A DNA stretch of 44,910 nt. Origin: Sphingopyxis sp. (lineage in GTDB: Bacteria; Pseudomonadota; Alphaproteobacteria; Sphingomonadales; Sphingomonadaceae). The notes beneath the pieces are model-generated. The model ran no database searches. It worked only from the letters and a program-made list of their open reading frames with translations, and had not been told where the DNA came from. Each line of letters opens with the position of its first letter. Position 1 is the first letter of the stretch. Positions 8,990-20,737 of this stretch are shown piece by piece. The stretch covers positions 1 to 44,910 of the forward strand of contig NVXM01000005.1 of NCBI GenBank assembly GCA_002733865.1, in the 5' to 3' direction. Both the position numbers and the translations under genes were made by a program.

Positions 8990-9970
8990 TCAAGCTGCGC
9001 GGCTTTCTTCTGTCTTGATTTCCACCTGATGAAAAACGGTTACGGGCACGCCAGCCTCGCGCATTATCTGCGCCAGATTTGCTTGCACGCCTGAACCTTC
9101 GCAAACGATTGCTTCAACGGGGTCCAGCTTGGCAAGTAGCTTATTGCGTTTGAACGGCGCGGCATTGCCATAGCCGCGATTAAGGCGAAAGGCGATTAGT
9201 GGCACGTCCTGCGCTGCCGCCCATGCTGCCGCGATAGCGTCAACGCCTTTGCCCTGCGCTGTGGTCGCAAGTGTCATTGTCGGGACACGGGTTTTTAGCA
9301 AGTCGAGCCTGTCCCAAATCCGCTGGTAATCTTCCCAATCCTGACCGCCGGAAATAATGACAATCGGGCCTGATGGTGCTAGCTGTTCGCGTCTGATTTT
9401 GGTTCGTGCTGCCAGAAATTCCCGCGCGTCAATCTGGCTGGCGGTCAATACGGATGAAACGCGCGAGCCTCTTAAAGCGCTGAACGGATGCCCGCTATTT
9501 GCGCGGTAAACTTCGCCGGCATGGTCGCGCATACATTCCAAAGCCTCGCGGGCTTCTGCAAGGCTCTGGCAACGCATTTGTGCTTCTTCAACCTCGCTTG
9601 CAAAAACCTCGCTCGGGTCGGAGATGCGGGCAAGTTCGCCAAGTTTCACGGCGGCGCTGTCTTCCTCGCCTTCGATCTGACGGGCAACAACATGGAAGCT
9701 GTTTACAATTCCCCATGCGATACGCTGGGCGATTGGCTCCATGCGGGTATCGCTCATAAGGGCAAAAATTTCGCTCATCATGGATTTGACGCATTGTTCT
9801 GCTTCAAAGGGGCCAGGCATATCGGCGCTGCTCGGTTCCTCGGCAATGTTCAGCTGTGCCTGGGCAAGGTCGCTGGTGAATGCTCTGTGATAGGCCGGTG
9901 AGGCTGTCTCTTCTTCATATACTTGGCCAAGGTCGGCAAAGCTGCTAACGGTTTTCGGGTTCTTGGGCAT
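8990..9970 (-). CDS. DUF2493 (SLOG-like fold) protein
   Basis: A 326-residue cytosolic protein. The C-terminal third matches DUF2493, a YpsA-related member of the SLOG superfamily of nucleotide-binding Rossmann-like folds: a first strand and Gly-rich loop GPIVIISGGQDW (about residue 205), a TTAQGKGVDAIAAAWA segment, and the closing strand EAIVCEGSGVQANLAQIMREAG. The N-terminal 200 residues are helical and acidic with no recognised domain. The ATG at 9970 has AAAGGAA upstream; an in-frame TTG 18 bases earlier lacks a site. A strong intrinsic terminator lies between it and the DUF736 gene, so its expression probably needs read-through or its own promoter. Such genes are common on alphaproteobacterial plasmids, function unknown; ligand binding is inferred from the family. 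Confidence 0.8.
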   Translation of the reverse strand: MPKNPKTVSSFADLGQVYEEETASPAYHRAFTSDLAQAQLNIAEEPSSADMPGPFEAEQCVKSMMSEIFALMSDTRMEPIAQRIAWGIVNSFHVVARQIEGEEDSAAVKLGELARISDPSEVFASEVEEAQMRCQSLAEAREALECMRDHAGEVYRANSGHPFSALRGSRVSSVLTASQIDAREFLAARTKIRREQLAPSGPIVIISGGQDWEDYQRIWDRLDLLKTRVPTMTLATTAQGKGVDAIAAAWAAAQDVPLIAFRLNRGYGNAAPFKRNKLLAKLDPVEAIVCEGSGVQANLAQIMREAGVPVTVFHQVEIKTEESRAA

Positions 9971-9992
9971 TTCAGTTCCTTTGGACAAAAAG

Positions 9993-10027
9993 AGGGCAGG
10001 AAGCGGCTAAGCCCCGCTCCCTGCCCT
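9993..10027 (-). terminator. Intrinsic terminator between DUF736 and DUF2493 genes
   Basis: On the minus strand a stem of AGGGCAGG plus AGCGG, with one mismatch, pairs across a short loop with CCGCT and CCTGCCCT, and is followed by TCTTTTTG. It starts 14 bp after the DUF736 stop and ends about 23 bp before the DUF2493 start, so it would terminate or attenuate transcription between them. Confidence 0.8.
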
Positions 10028-10040
10028 TGTTCATTTCAGA

Positions 10041-10523
10041 CTAGCTAGCTGCATCGCTGGTGGTTTCGCCAAGGTCAGCCTTTTTGGATTTGGCTTTTCC
10101 TTGGGTCTTTCCCTGCTTTGCGGGGCTGCCGTCAAAGTCCTGTTCGCCGTTTTCGCTGTCGCCTTCGCCCTGATTAGCGGGTGCTGGCACATCGTTGCGA
10201 GTGCGGCGCGGTCTGCTCCATGCGATTGCATAGCTTTCATCTTCGCGCCGGAAACAAGCGATATAGAGAGGCTTGACCATAGACGGGTCGTCAATCGAGC
10301 CCTGCAAGAATGCCTCGCCGGTTCCGTTAGACGTTTGCTCCCAAAGCGCGCCAACTTTTACCCATGAACCTGCTGCACTTCGTGCGTGGATTTCATAGAC
10401 TGGCGCGTTTTCGTTGGTGCTGTGAACCTCGCGCAGGGCAAGGGTCATAGCTACGGCCAGCGTATCGATTTTACCGATATAAAAGCCGTTCGTGTTTTTG
10501 GTCAGTTCTCCGATATTAGACAT
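10041..10523 (-). CDS. DUF736 domain plasmid protein
   Basis: A 160-residue protein beginning MSNIGELTKNTNGFYIGKI, the signature of DUF736, with the rest of the domain (VYEIHARSAAGSWVKVGALW, LYIACFRREDESYAIAWSRP) covering about residues 1-105. DUF736 proteins are small, widespread on alphaproteobacterial plasmids and integrative elements, and have no established function. After the domain comes an acidic then Lys-rich tail (residues about 110-160), matching the low-complexity tails of other proteins in this window. The ATG at 10523 has AAGGAA upstream; the longer frame to 10604 has no support. It is followed by an intrinsic terminator, so it may be monocistronic. Confidence 0.9.
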   Translation of the reverse strand: MSNIGELTKNTNGFYIGKIDTLAVAMTLALREVHSTNENAPVYEIHARSAAGSWVKVGALWEQTSNGTGEAFLQGSIDDPSMVKPLYIACFRREDESYAIAWSRPRRTRNDVPAPANQGEGDSENGEQDFDGSPAKQGKTQGKAKSKKADLGETTSDAAS

Positions 10524-10871
10524 TTTCAGTTCCTTAGTTTTTGGCTTGGGATGTTTAGCTGTCCCTCGCCGGTTGATTGTCAAAGCGGCCTTTCCGCCTG
10601 ACAAATACCCTTATAATAGATACTCTGATATTAGCCTATCTCATTGTTTTCTTGACACTTTTCCGATCATAACTGGTGAACCTGAGCCAGCACGTCGCGT
10701 CAGCGACAATAAGAAACACAGGGGGACGCGAAGCGCCCCCTTCCCTCCTGGTCGGCCGCGCACACAAATATCCTCGGTGTTCGATCACACCCGGAGCCAC
10801 CTTCGCCAGTGGCCGCAAGACGCCCTTCGGGCTCTTGAAGGTCAACAGGCACGGGAGGGCTAGTGAAGTTT

Positions 10872-10930
10872 GGCAGATGGGGGTCGGCGCTTCTCGCCAG
10901 AGAAGCAAACGCCGGCGACCCCCATCTGCC
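10872..10930. repeat. Large nested inverted repeat (cruciform-capable)
   Basis: A perfect 15-bp outer stem (10872-10886 with 10916-10930, starting GGCAGATGGGGG) encloses a second perfect 7-bp hairpin GCTTCTC-GCCA-GAGAAGC (10889-10906). A further 9-bp pair at 10838-10846 and 10956-10964 encloses the whole. No T-run follows on either strand, so it is not a standard terminator. Confidence 0.8.
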
Positions 10931-11040
10931 TAACGCAGCTTGCCCGACGCAACTCGTTGACCTTTGAAACCGCAAGGGCAACGCAGGGACATCTGGTGAA
11001 TGTGGCATAGGGGGTTATCGAACATCGGTGCGCGTCCGGC

Positions 11041-11068
11041 GCAATGCCCGCGCCCTCGCGGGCATTGC
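11041..11068. repeat. Perfect 12-bp inverted repeat
   Basis: GCAATGCCCGCG, a CCCT loop, then CGCGGGCATTGC. A pyrimidine-rich stretch follows on the plus strand, so it could act as a plus-strand terminator, but no plus-strand gene lies just upstream. It belongs to the hairpin cluster at 10690-11200. Confidence 0.75.
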
Positions 11069-11412
11069 TCTTCCCCTTCCCGTCCTCTTTCGTTTCCTTT
11101 GCCCTTGCGTCAGGGATGGAAGCCCGCAGGGACGAGACCTCGGGGCTCGTTCGGAGCGCAGCGCAGACGACAGCCCGCCCCGGCCTCGCGCCGGGGGACG
11201 CCCATAATCTTGAGCATTGAAACCATTCATGCCCGCCTCATCCAGTCGCTGGCGCAGCCATGGCGCGGAGATAACCACTATGATGACGATTGATGGCGCG
11301 CTGCCGGCTCAGCCAGAAATGCCGAGGATATATACCCCCGGCGGAACCGGCGCTGGCAAAAGCGATATTTGGGCGCAATAGCATTGATATTGGCGATGAT
11401 TGTCCATTATTG

Positions 11413-11598
11413 ATGCGGTATAGCCTGAAACGTGACAGCGGCGGTTTTCAGATGGGCATGGAAGTGGCAACCCTTTCAGAAGCGATCGAAATGGCGTGTC
11501 TGGCTTTGAATGAGGGCGATGATGTCACGCTGGAGGATACCGGCACCGGAAAACTCTGGACAGAAGCCGAGATACTGAAACTGGCGCAAGGCGCATAG
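11413..11598 (+). CDS. Small conserved-looking hypothetical protein
   Basis: A 61-residue protein, MRYSLKRDSGGFQMGMEVAT followed by a short helix and an acidic DDVTLEDTGTGKLW turn, with the look of a small alpha/beta protein. I do not recognise a family. The longer open frame from 11290 has a much less protein-like N-terminus, so I prefer the ATG at 11413, although no good ribosome binding site is visible before it. It is alone on the plus strand between the hairpin region and the metal cargo and is followed by a terminator-like stem. Confidence 0.5.
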   Translation: MRYSLKRDSGGFQMGMEVATLSEAIEMACLALNEGDDVTLEDTGTGKLWTEAEILKLAQGA

Positions 11599-11653
11599 CG
11601 CCGCGCTGCCAGCAGGTGAGTTCGGCGCGCCAACAAAGACTGTACCCTGCAAA

Positions 11654-11684
11654 CGCGCCGGATAGAGCGCCGTAGCCCGGCGCG
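11654..11684 (+). terminator. Terminator-like hairpin after the 61-residue gene
   Basis: CGCGCCGG and CCGGCGCG form a perfect 8-bp stem with a 15-base loop, followed by CTTTCAG on the plus strand. It lies 56 bp after the small gene's stop. The short T-run makes it a weak intrinsic terminator. Confidence 0.4.
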
Positions 11685-11748
11685 CTTTCAGAGTGCCAGC
11701 GGGTCAGCATAACTCAAACACTGAGGGAAAATAGGCATCTTTCCTGAG

Positions 11749-12297
11749 CTAGTGTTCGACGAAAATCTTAATTCCCAGAGCGACGAGAAGGACACCTCCT
11801 GCGACCTCGGCGTATTTTCCGATGCGCGAGCTTGCCATTGCGCCGATTAACACGCCCAAACCGGAAAGCAGCGCGGTGAGTATCCCGATAGCAATACAAG
11901 TTAGCAGAACCGGAAGCCCAAGTGCCGGTAAGGTGATGCCGGCAGCAAAGGCGTCTATGCTCGTTGCTATCGCAGCTGCTCCCAATGCCCATCCTGAGAG
12001 ACTGGGAGCAGGATCGTTTCCATTCCTGCCCAGCGCTTCCCAAAGCATTTTTATCCCTAAACCGCTGAGCAGAATGAGAGCAATCCAGTGATCATAAGCG
12101 CTGATCTGCGAAACAAAGGCTATTCCAAGCGCCCATCCCAGAAATGGCATGACGCCCTGCGCAACGCCAAAAGCCGCTCCCGTCCGAGTGGCGTGAAACA
12201 GTGAATTATGCCCTGCGGCACCTTGAGCTACCGCTACCGCAAAGGCGTCCATCGCCAAGCCCGCCGCCAGAGCCACAATGAGAAACAGGCTTTCCAC
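11749..12297 (-). CDS. mntP: Putative Mn2+ efflux pump MntP
   Basis: A 182-residue inner-membrane protein with six hydrophobic segments in two related halves. The paired signatures of MntP are visible: GLAMDAFAVAVAQG in TM1 and ATSIDAFAAGITLP in the second half, both with the conserved Asp-Ala-Phe. MntP exports manganese in E. coli. The start is GTG at 12297 with GAGGG upstream, 19 bp after the stop of the CDF exporter, so it is the third gene of a regulator-CDF-mntP operon. Because it sits inside the operon, no manganese riboswitch (yybP-ykoY) leader is expected and none is seen. It is probably controlled with the CDF gene by the RcnR/DmeR-type repressor. Confidence 0.9.
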   Translation of the reverse strand: MESLFLIVALAAGLAMDAFAVAVAQGAAGHNSLFHATRTGAAFGVAQGVMPFLGWALGIAFVSQISAYDHWIALILLSGLGIKMLWEALGRNGNDPAPSLSGWALGAAAIATSIDAFAAGITLPALGLPVLLTCIAIGILTALLSGLGVLIGAMASSRIGKYAEVAGGVLLVALGIKIFVEH

Positions 12298-12316
12298 CCT
12301 CGCGTTCCCTCAATCC

Positions 12317-13282
12317 CTAAGCAGCATTCACTTCTACGGTGATATGAGAAAGCCCGGCGGTTTGGGCCAGCCTCTCACGGTAAGCCACGGGGTTCATCTC
12401 ACTTGCCGTGCTAACGGCAATAATGGCGGCATGATGACCCGGACCCAGCTGCCAGACATGCAAATCTGTGATTTTGTCTCCAGCTTCCTCGACGACGGAG
12501 CGGATTTTCGCAGCAATGGGATCGCCCGCCTCCCGGTAATCCAGCATCATCGCGCCGGTATCGCGCATCAGGCCCCATGACCAACGCGCGATGACAAGCG
12601 CGCCAACTATACCCATGAGCGGGTCAAGCCATATCCATCCGTAGACGCTGCCCGCTATCAGGGCGATAATCGCCAAAACCGATGTTAGGGCATCGGCCAG
12701 CACATGGAGATAGGCGGCGCGCAGATTTTGATCCCGTCCATGATGACCATGATGATGGTGGTCGTCCTCATCATGACTGTGATCGTGATGGTGGCTATGC
12801 CCATGATGATGGTCATGATCTTCGCGGAGCAGCCAAGCGCTGACTAAATTCACAATCAGGCCAATAACGGCGACGACAATGGCCTGCGGGAAACTAATCG
12901 GGACAGGGTTTGCCAATCTAACGACACTTTCCCATCCTATCAGTAGCGCAACCAGCGCCAGAACAATTGCACTGGCGAAAGCTGCAAGGTCCCCCACCTT
13001 GCCGGTGCCAAACGTGAAGCGGGGGTTTTTGGCATTGCGGCGCGCATAAAGATAGGCAAGCGCAGCTATCAGCATCGCAGCGGCATGCGTGGACATATGC
13101 CAGCCATCGGCGACCAGCGCCATCGAACCGTAGATGGTCCCTGCTGCAATCTCGACAACCATCATCACGCTGGTCAGGGCAATAACGAACCAGGTTCGGC
13201 GCTCGTTGCGCTCGTGATTTTGGCCTAGAAATACGTGATCATGTTCGTGACCGGTTTGCGTTGCACTTTCGGAGGCGATCAT
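12317..13282 (-). CDS. dmeF: CDF-family divalent metal exporter (DmeF-like)
   Basis: A 321-residue cation diffusion facilitator that would export divalent metals from the cytoplasm in exchange for protons. Six membrane segments are visible; TM2 carries the metal-site motif ADGWHMSTHA and TM5 carries HVLADALTSV (HxxxD). Between TM4 and TM5 lies a very His-rich loop (about residues 155-180, alternating His with Asp/Glu). The C-terminal cytosolic domain ends GLSHITVEVNAA. The H/D-type sites and the RcnR-like partner point to the DmeF branch (Co/Ni, possibly Zn or Cd); substrate is inferred. Its ATG overlaps the regulator stop (ATGA), giving translational coupling. Confidence 0.9.
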   Translation of the reverse strand: MIASESATQTGHEHDHVFLGQNHERNERRTWFVIALTSVMMVVEIAAGTIYGSMALVADGWHMSTHAAAMLIAALAYLYARRNAKNPRFTFGTGKVGDLAAFASAIVLALVALLIGWESVVRLANPVPISFPQAIVVAVIGLIVNLVSAWLLREDHDHHHGHSHHHDHSHDEDDHHHHGHHGRDQNLRAAYLHVLADALTSVLAIIALIAGSVYGWIWLDPLMGIVGALVIARWSWGLMRDTGAMMLDYREAGDPIAAKIRSVVEEAGDKITDLHVWQLGPGHHAAIIAVSTASEMNPVAYRERLAQTAGLSHITVEVNAA

Positions 13283-13554
13283 TTCAAATATGTCCGGATC
13301 ACCTGGATCAGATCTGTCGCGCCTTGAGCGCGCCCTTCATCAGTGTCCGTTTCAGGGTTCGAGACATGTTCGCGGACATGATCCTCGATCAGTTCCACGG
13401 TAAGCCCATTTACGGCTCCTCGAACTGAGGCGACAAGATTGAGGATCTCACCGCAAGGAGCCTTGTTTTCCAAAGCTCGCTCAATGGCTTCTAGTTGCCC
13501 TTTAAGGCGGCTGACGCGCGCCAGAAGCTTTTTATCATCTGATGTATGTGACAT
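13279..13554 (-). CDS. dmeR: CsoR/RcnR-family metal-sensing repressor (DmeR-like)
   Basis: A 91-residue all-helical repressor. The Cys and His residues match the RcnR sensor set: H3, C34, H59 and H63 (E. coli RcnR uses H3, C35, H60 and H64), pointing to Ni/Co-type sensing rather than Cu(I). RcnR/DmeR proteins bind G-tract operators flanked by AT inverted repeats and release them when metal binds; just such a site, ATAGGG-GGCTA-CCCTAT, lies at 13558-13574, three bases from the start codon. No ribosome binding site fits between, so the mRNA may be leaderless or short-leadered. It overlaps the CDF gene and heads the regulator-CDF-mntP operon. Confidence 0.9.
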   Translation of the reverse strand: MSHTSDDKKLLARVSRLKGQLEAIERALENKAPCGEILNLVASVRGAVNGLTVELIEDHVREHVSNPETDTDEGRAQGATDLIQVIRTYLK

Positions 13555-13557
13555 AGC

Positions 13558-13574
13558 ATAGGGGGCTACCCTAT
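13558..13574. promoter_or_regulatory. DmeR/RcnR-type operator
   Basis: The inverted repeat ATAGGG / CCCTAT is separated by five bases, with a run of five Gs in one half. This matches the AT-flanked G-tract form recognised by RcnR and DmeR proteins. It lies immediately upstream of the regulator gene, consistent with autoregulation of the metal operon. Confidence 0.75.
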
Positions 13575-13619
13575 ATTATGAATTTTGTAAAGAGCTGGTG
13601 TTCGTAGTTTTTTGGCCGA

Positions 13620-13700
13620 TCAACTTCGTTTATGGGGATGAGCCAGAGCAGGACTGGCAACAGTGGCCAAGGCGGTAAGTGCAACTAGTATATTACGCAT
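13620..13700 (-). CDS. Tiny secreted peptide or truncated periplasmic protein
   Basis: A 26-residue frame that is almost only a signal peptide: MRNILVALTALATVASPALA, then HPHKRS and a stop. AGGA lies nine bases before the ATG. It sits 11 bp after the anchor-protein stop on the same strand, as the last frame of the czc operon. Either it is a remnant of a His-containing periplasmic protein cut off just after the signal peptide, or a very small secreted peptide. I favour truncation. Confidence 0.4.
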   Translation of the reverse strand: MRNILVALTALATVASPALAHPHKRS

Positions 13701-13711
13701 TCTTTTTGGTC

Positions 13712-14299
13712 CTATTCTTTAAGTTCAAATTTCGAGAATTGACCAGTAGCGGAGACGGTAATGGTGACGGGGCCTTCGGTCCGATTGCGCCAATACCAAC
13801 CATGCGTGCCATCAAATGGAGCGCGAAACCTGCCGGTCGAGGAAGCTTTGGTCCCTTTATCATAGCTGGTATATTCGTCCGAGGCGGCTCCAAAAACCTC
13901 GCCGTGCTGGTCATAATTGACGGCATTTTTGTCTGTTGCCCAGGTGAACTCAAACTCTTCGCCTGCTTTCATTGTCGCTTTCACCTCGCGTCCTTCGCCC
14001 GGCTGCAAGGTGAGCGTAACCTCGCTGTTCTGAATGCCCGCTGACGCTTCTCCTTCAACGGACGCGAGATTGTCAGCGGCCGGAGCTTCTTTCTCTGCTT
14101 CCTGTTCAGCCTGCTTGCCATCGCCCATGGCTTTGAGCCCCAATGCGCTGCCAATACCGGTTGGATCAATGCCATATTCGGCAGGAAGTATAGTGGTCAC
14201 CAGCAGGATTGCAGCGGTAGCGGCTGCAAAAGCAGTGGCCTTGTTCAATTGGCGGACGGAGGGAAGCTCCGAACGAGTGGGTGTTCCAAATTCAGTCAT
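13712..14299 (-). CDS. Single-pass membrane anchor protein of the czc operon
   Basis: A 195-residue protein with a short cytosolic N-terminus, one membrane segment (about residues 20-42, ATAFAAATAAILLVTTILPA), a Glu/Ala-rich linker and a periplasmic beta-rich domain (EVTLTLQPGEGREVKATM through HGWYWRNRTEGPVTITVSATGQ). Similar 'transmembrane anchor' proteins accompany czc-type RND operons in sphingomonads and Caulobacter relatives, with no defined function. The ATG at 14299 has AAAGGA upstream. It follows the HupE/UreJ-like gene by 10 bp and is probably co-transcribed with czcCBA. Confidence 0.7.
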   Translation of the reverse strand: MTEFGTPTRSELPSVRQLNKATAFAAATAAILLVTTILPAEYGIDPTGIGSALGLKAMGDGKQAEQEAEKEAPAADNLASVEGEASAGIQNSEVTLTLQPGEGREVKATMKAGEEFEFTWATDKNAVNYDQHGEVFGAASDEYTSYDKGTKASSTGRFRAPFDGTHGWYWRNRTEGPVTITVSATGQFSKFELKE

Positions 14300-14309
14300 G
14301 TTAGTCCTT

Positions 14310-15011
14310 TCAAGCGACATAATAGCCGGTGAGCTGATATCCAAAGAGCATGAAGCCCGCGATCATCAAAGCGACATTGGCCGAGAATGCATGGCGGCTA
14401 AAGCTGGCGGTGCGGCGCCAATATCCCATCGCAATCAATATTGCGCCGAGCGCCAGAAACTGTCCGATTTCTACACCAACGTTGAACGATATCAGATTGA
14501 TCAACAGGCCGTCTGGCGACAGCGAAAATTCCTGCAATTTCGTCGCAAGACCGAAGCCGTGGAAGAAACCGAATATCAGGACCGCAGCCTTGGTATTGGG
14601 CTGGAAGCCGAACCAGCGTTGATATGCGCCCAGATTGTCGAGCGCCTTGTAAACCACCGACAGCCCGATAATTGCGTCGACCGCATAAGAGCTGATGTTC
14701 GTGCCGAGCAAAACGCCCGCAAGCAACGTTGTGCTGTGCCCGATTGCAAAAAGGGTCACATAAGCGGCGACATGTTTGAGCCGGTAGACGAAGAAGATAA
14801 CGCCGAATAGGAACAGCAAATGGTCATAACCTGTGACCATATGCTTGGCACCCAGATAGAGGAATGCGATAATCTGCGGTCCGCTGGTTTGTTCGATATA
14901 GCCCTGATCGCCCTCTGCGACCCCGTGGGCATAGGCAGTGGTCGCGAAGGCGATGCATAATATCATGCCCAGAAAAGCTTGGACCGAAAATTTATACCCG
15001 GATATTTTCAT
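14310..15011 (-). CDS. HupE/UreJ-like membrane protein
   Basis: A 233-residue protein with a cleavable signal peptide (MKISGYKFSVQAFLGMILCI, ending TTAYAHG) and about six membrane segments. The characteristic HupE/UreJ_2 motifs are present: GAKHMVTGYDHLLFLFGV early, FAIGHSTTLL in the middle and FGFFHGFGLA later; their His and Asp residues lie in or near membrane helices. HupE/UreJ proteins are linked to nickel or other metal uptake and permeation; in czc operons the role is unknown. The ATG at 15011 has GAGG upstream; the czcA stop lies nine bases before it. Context suggests an accessory in metal export or sensing. Confidence 0.8.
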   Translation of the reverse strand: MKISGYKFSVQAFLGMILCIAFATTAYAHGVAEGDQGYIEQTSGPQIIAFLYLGAKHMVTGYDHLLFLFGVIFFVYRLKHVAAYVTLFAIGHSTTLLAGVLLGTNISSYAVDAIIGLSVVYKALDNLGAYQRWFGFQPNTKAAVLIFGFFHGFGLATKLQEFSLSPDGLLINLISFNVGVEIGQFLALGAILIAMGYWRRTASFSRHAFSANVALMIAGFMLFGYQLTGYYVA

Positions 15012-15019
15012 GAACTGCC

Positions 15020-19421
<4,402 letters not shown>

Positions 19422-19425
<4 letters not shown>

Positions 19426-20672
19426 GGCTGTGTATATCCTTCATTGATTGCCGCAATAGACGCATCAAAGCGTCCGGTGAGCCGGTCTAATTCGGTTTGG
19501 AGATCGCGATATTCGATCATGGCGGTCAACCATTTGTCTTGCGCTATGATGATAGCGTCGGCTGCATCTTGCATATCCCGGAAGCTGAAACCGCCGCGAT
19601 TATAACCCTCGCGCACCTGCGCCAACGTCTTGGCCACGCGCGGATAAACTTCGGATTTGATAGCTTCCGCGCGGCTAAGCGCACGGTCTGCTTCTGCGCC
19701 GAGACTTGCCCGTCGGCGTAGTCGCTCTAACCGATTGGCCTCCGCCGTCAGTTCAAGACGCCAGCGTTCGGCGCGCGCGCGTTCGATATTGCCTTGATTG
19801 CGATCAAAACGCCCCAGCGGTATGGTAATCCCGGCAACCAGCGCAATATCATTGGTTCCCTTGATAAAACGCGTGCCGCCATTGACGGTATAATCCTGAG
19901 TCTTGCGGGTTTGTTCTACAATAACCACTGCGCTTGCCCGCGCCACCCTGGCTTCTTCGAGTGCTTGATCAGCCTCTGCCAGTTCGATCTTTTGATTGCC
20001 GCCAAGCACCAATTCTCCGACCACATCAAGGTCATCGCCATTGCCGCCCCAGAAGGAGGCCAGAGCGTCGCGCGCATTGCGCAGCTGTGCCTGAGATTGT
20101 TCCACTGCGATCTGAGCCTGCGCCACTCGTGCCGCAGCCCGTGTTTCTACGAAGAGCGGGTCCTTGTATCCGCGCACCCGCCGTAAGGCTTCGCTCTGCA
20201 AGCCCTCTTCAATGGATAACTGCTGCTTTGCGATGGCCTCGATTTGCCGGGCAATCAAAATATCCAGAAACGATCGCTGCACAGCGGCGGCCAATTCCAA
20301 GCGGGTGACCTCGGCTGAGGCACTGGCCACACCGATTTCCCGTTCAGCCAGTGCAACGCGCGCCGCCCGTTTTCCGCCGCGTTCAATAGGTTGATTATAG
20401 GTGGCAGTCACCTCCGCACGGCGGAGCACGCTATAAGGGCCGGTGCCGACAAAATTCTCGGCTTCTACGGTAACCGATGGATTGGGACGAACGTCAGCTT
20501 GCACCTTTCCAGCGCGCGCCGCTGCAATCGCAGCTTCCTCGGCGCGCAATAACGGCGCTGCATCGAGCGCTTTTGCAACAGCCTGATTGAGCGAAACGGT
20601 CTCCGCAAGGCTTGGTGCACCGGTCACAAGCAACGCACCCGCCAGAAGGGCGGCACGTGAATATCTTAACAT
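19422..20672 (-). CDS. czcC: CzcC-type outer-membrane efflux channel (TolC family)
   Basis: A 416-residue outer-membrane factor. It has a signal peptide (MLRYSRAALLAGALLVTGAP, ending SLAE), then the two-repeat TolC architecture: VSLNQAVAKALDAAPLLRAEEAAIAAARA, PNPSVTVEAENF, and near the C-terminus VREGYNRGGFSFRDMQDA with a helical end. The long helical stretches are rich in Ala, Arg and Glu as expected for the periplasmic alpha-barrel. The ATG at 20672 has CAGGAG about ten bases upstream; an earlier in-frame TTG lacks a site. It is the first core gene of the czcCBA operon and follows the small His-containing gene by 65 bp. Confidence 0.92.
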
Positions 20673-20737
20673 TTGTTGTAAACTCCTGATCCATAACAAT
20701 TACAGCGCGCAGAAAACTGCACGCTGCGGCTAATAGA

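Larger units (their letters stand above)
10690..11200. other. Hairpin-rich non-coding region
   Basis: About 500 bp with no plausible gene but a dense series of perfect or near-perfect stems: GTCGC/GCGAC at 10694-10707; GGGGG-A-CGC/GCG-CCCCC at 10721-10740; CAAGA-c-GCCC/GGGC-TCTTG at 10816-10837; AAGGTCAAC/GTTGACCTT at 10838-10964 enclosing the 10872-10930 structure; a 12-bp stem at 11041-11068; and CCCCGGC/GCCGGGG at 11178-11196. This resembles structured DNA of plasmid leading regions or single-strand origins more than ordinary promoters. Known parallels include F-plasmid Frpo single-strand promoters; assignment here is inference. Confidence 0.6.

Noticed and set aside
8704..9018. Plus-strand frame of 104 codons in the gene-free region
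   Set aside because: It overlaps the 3' end of the DUF2493 gene, has no ribosome site, and its second half is Arg-rich and unlike a folded protein; too weak to annotate.
12298..12316. Manganese riboswitch before mntP
   Set aside because: Only 19 bp separate mntP from the upstream gene in the same operon, too short for a riboswitch.
12720..12840. Repetitive CATGATGATGG-like stretch
   Set aside because: It encodes the His/Asp-rich loop of the CDF exporter, not a separate DNA repeat.
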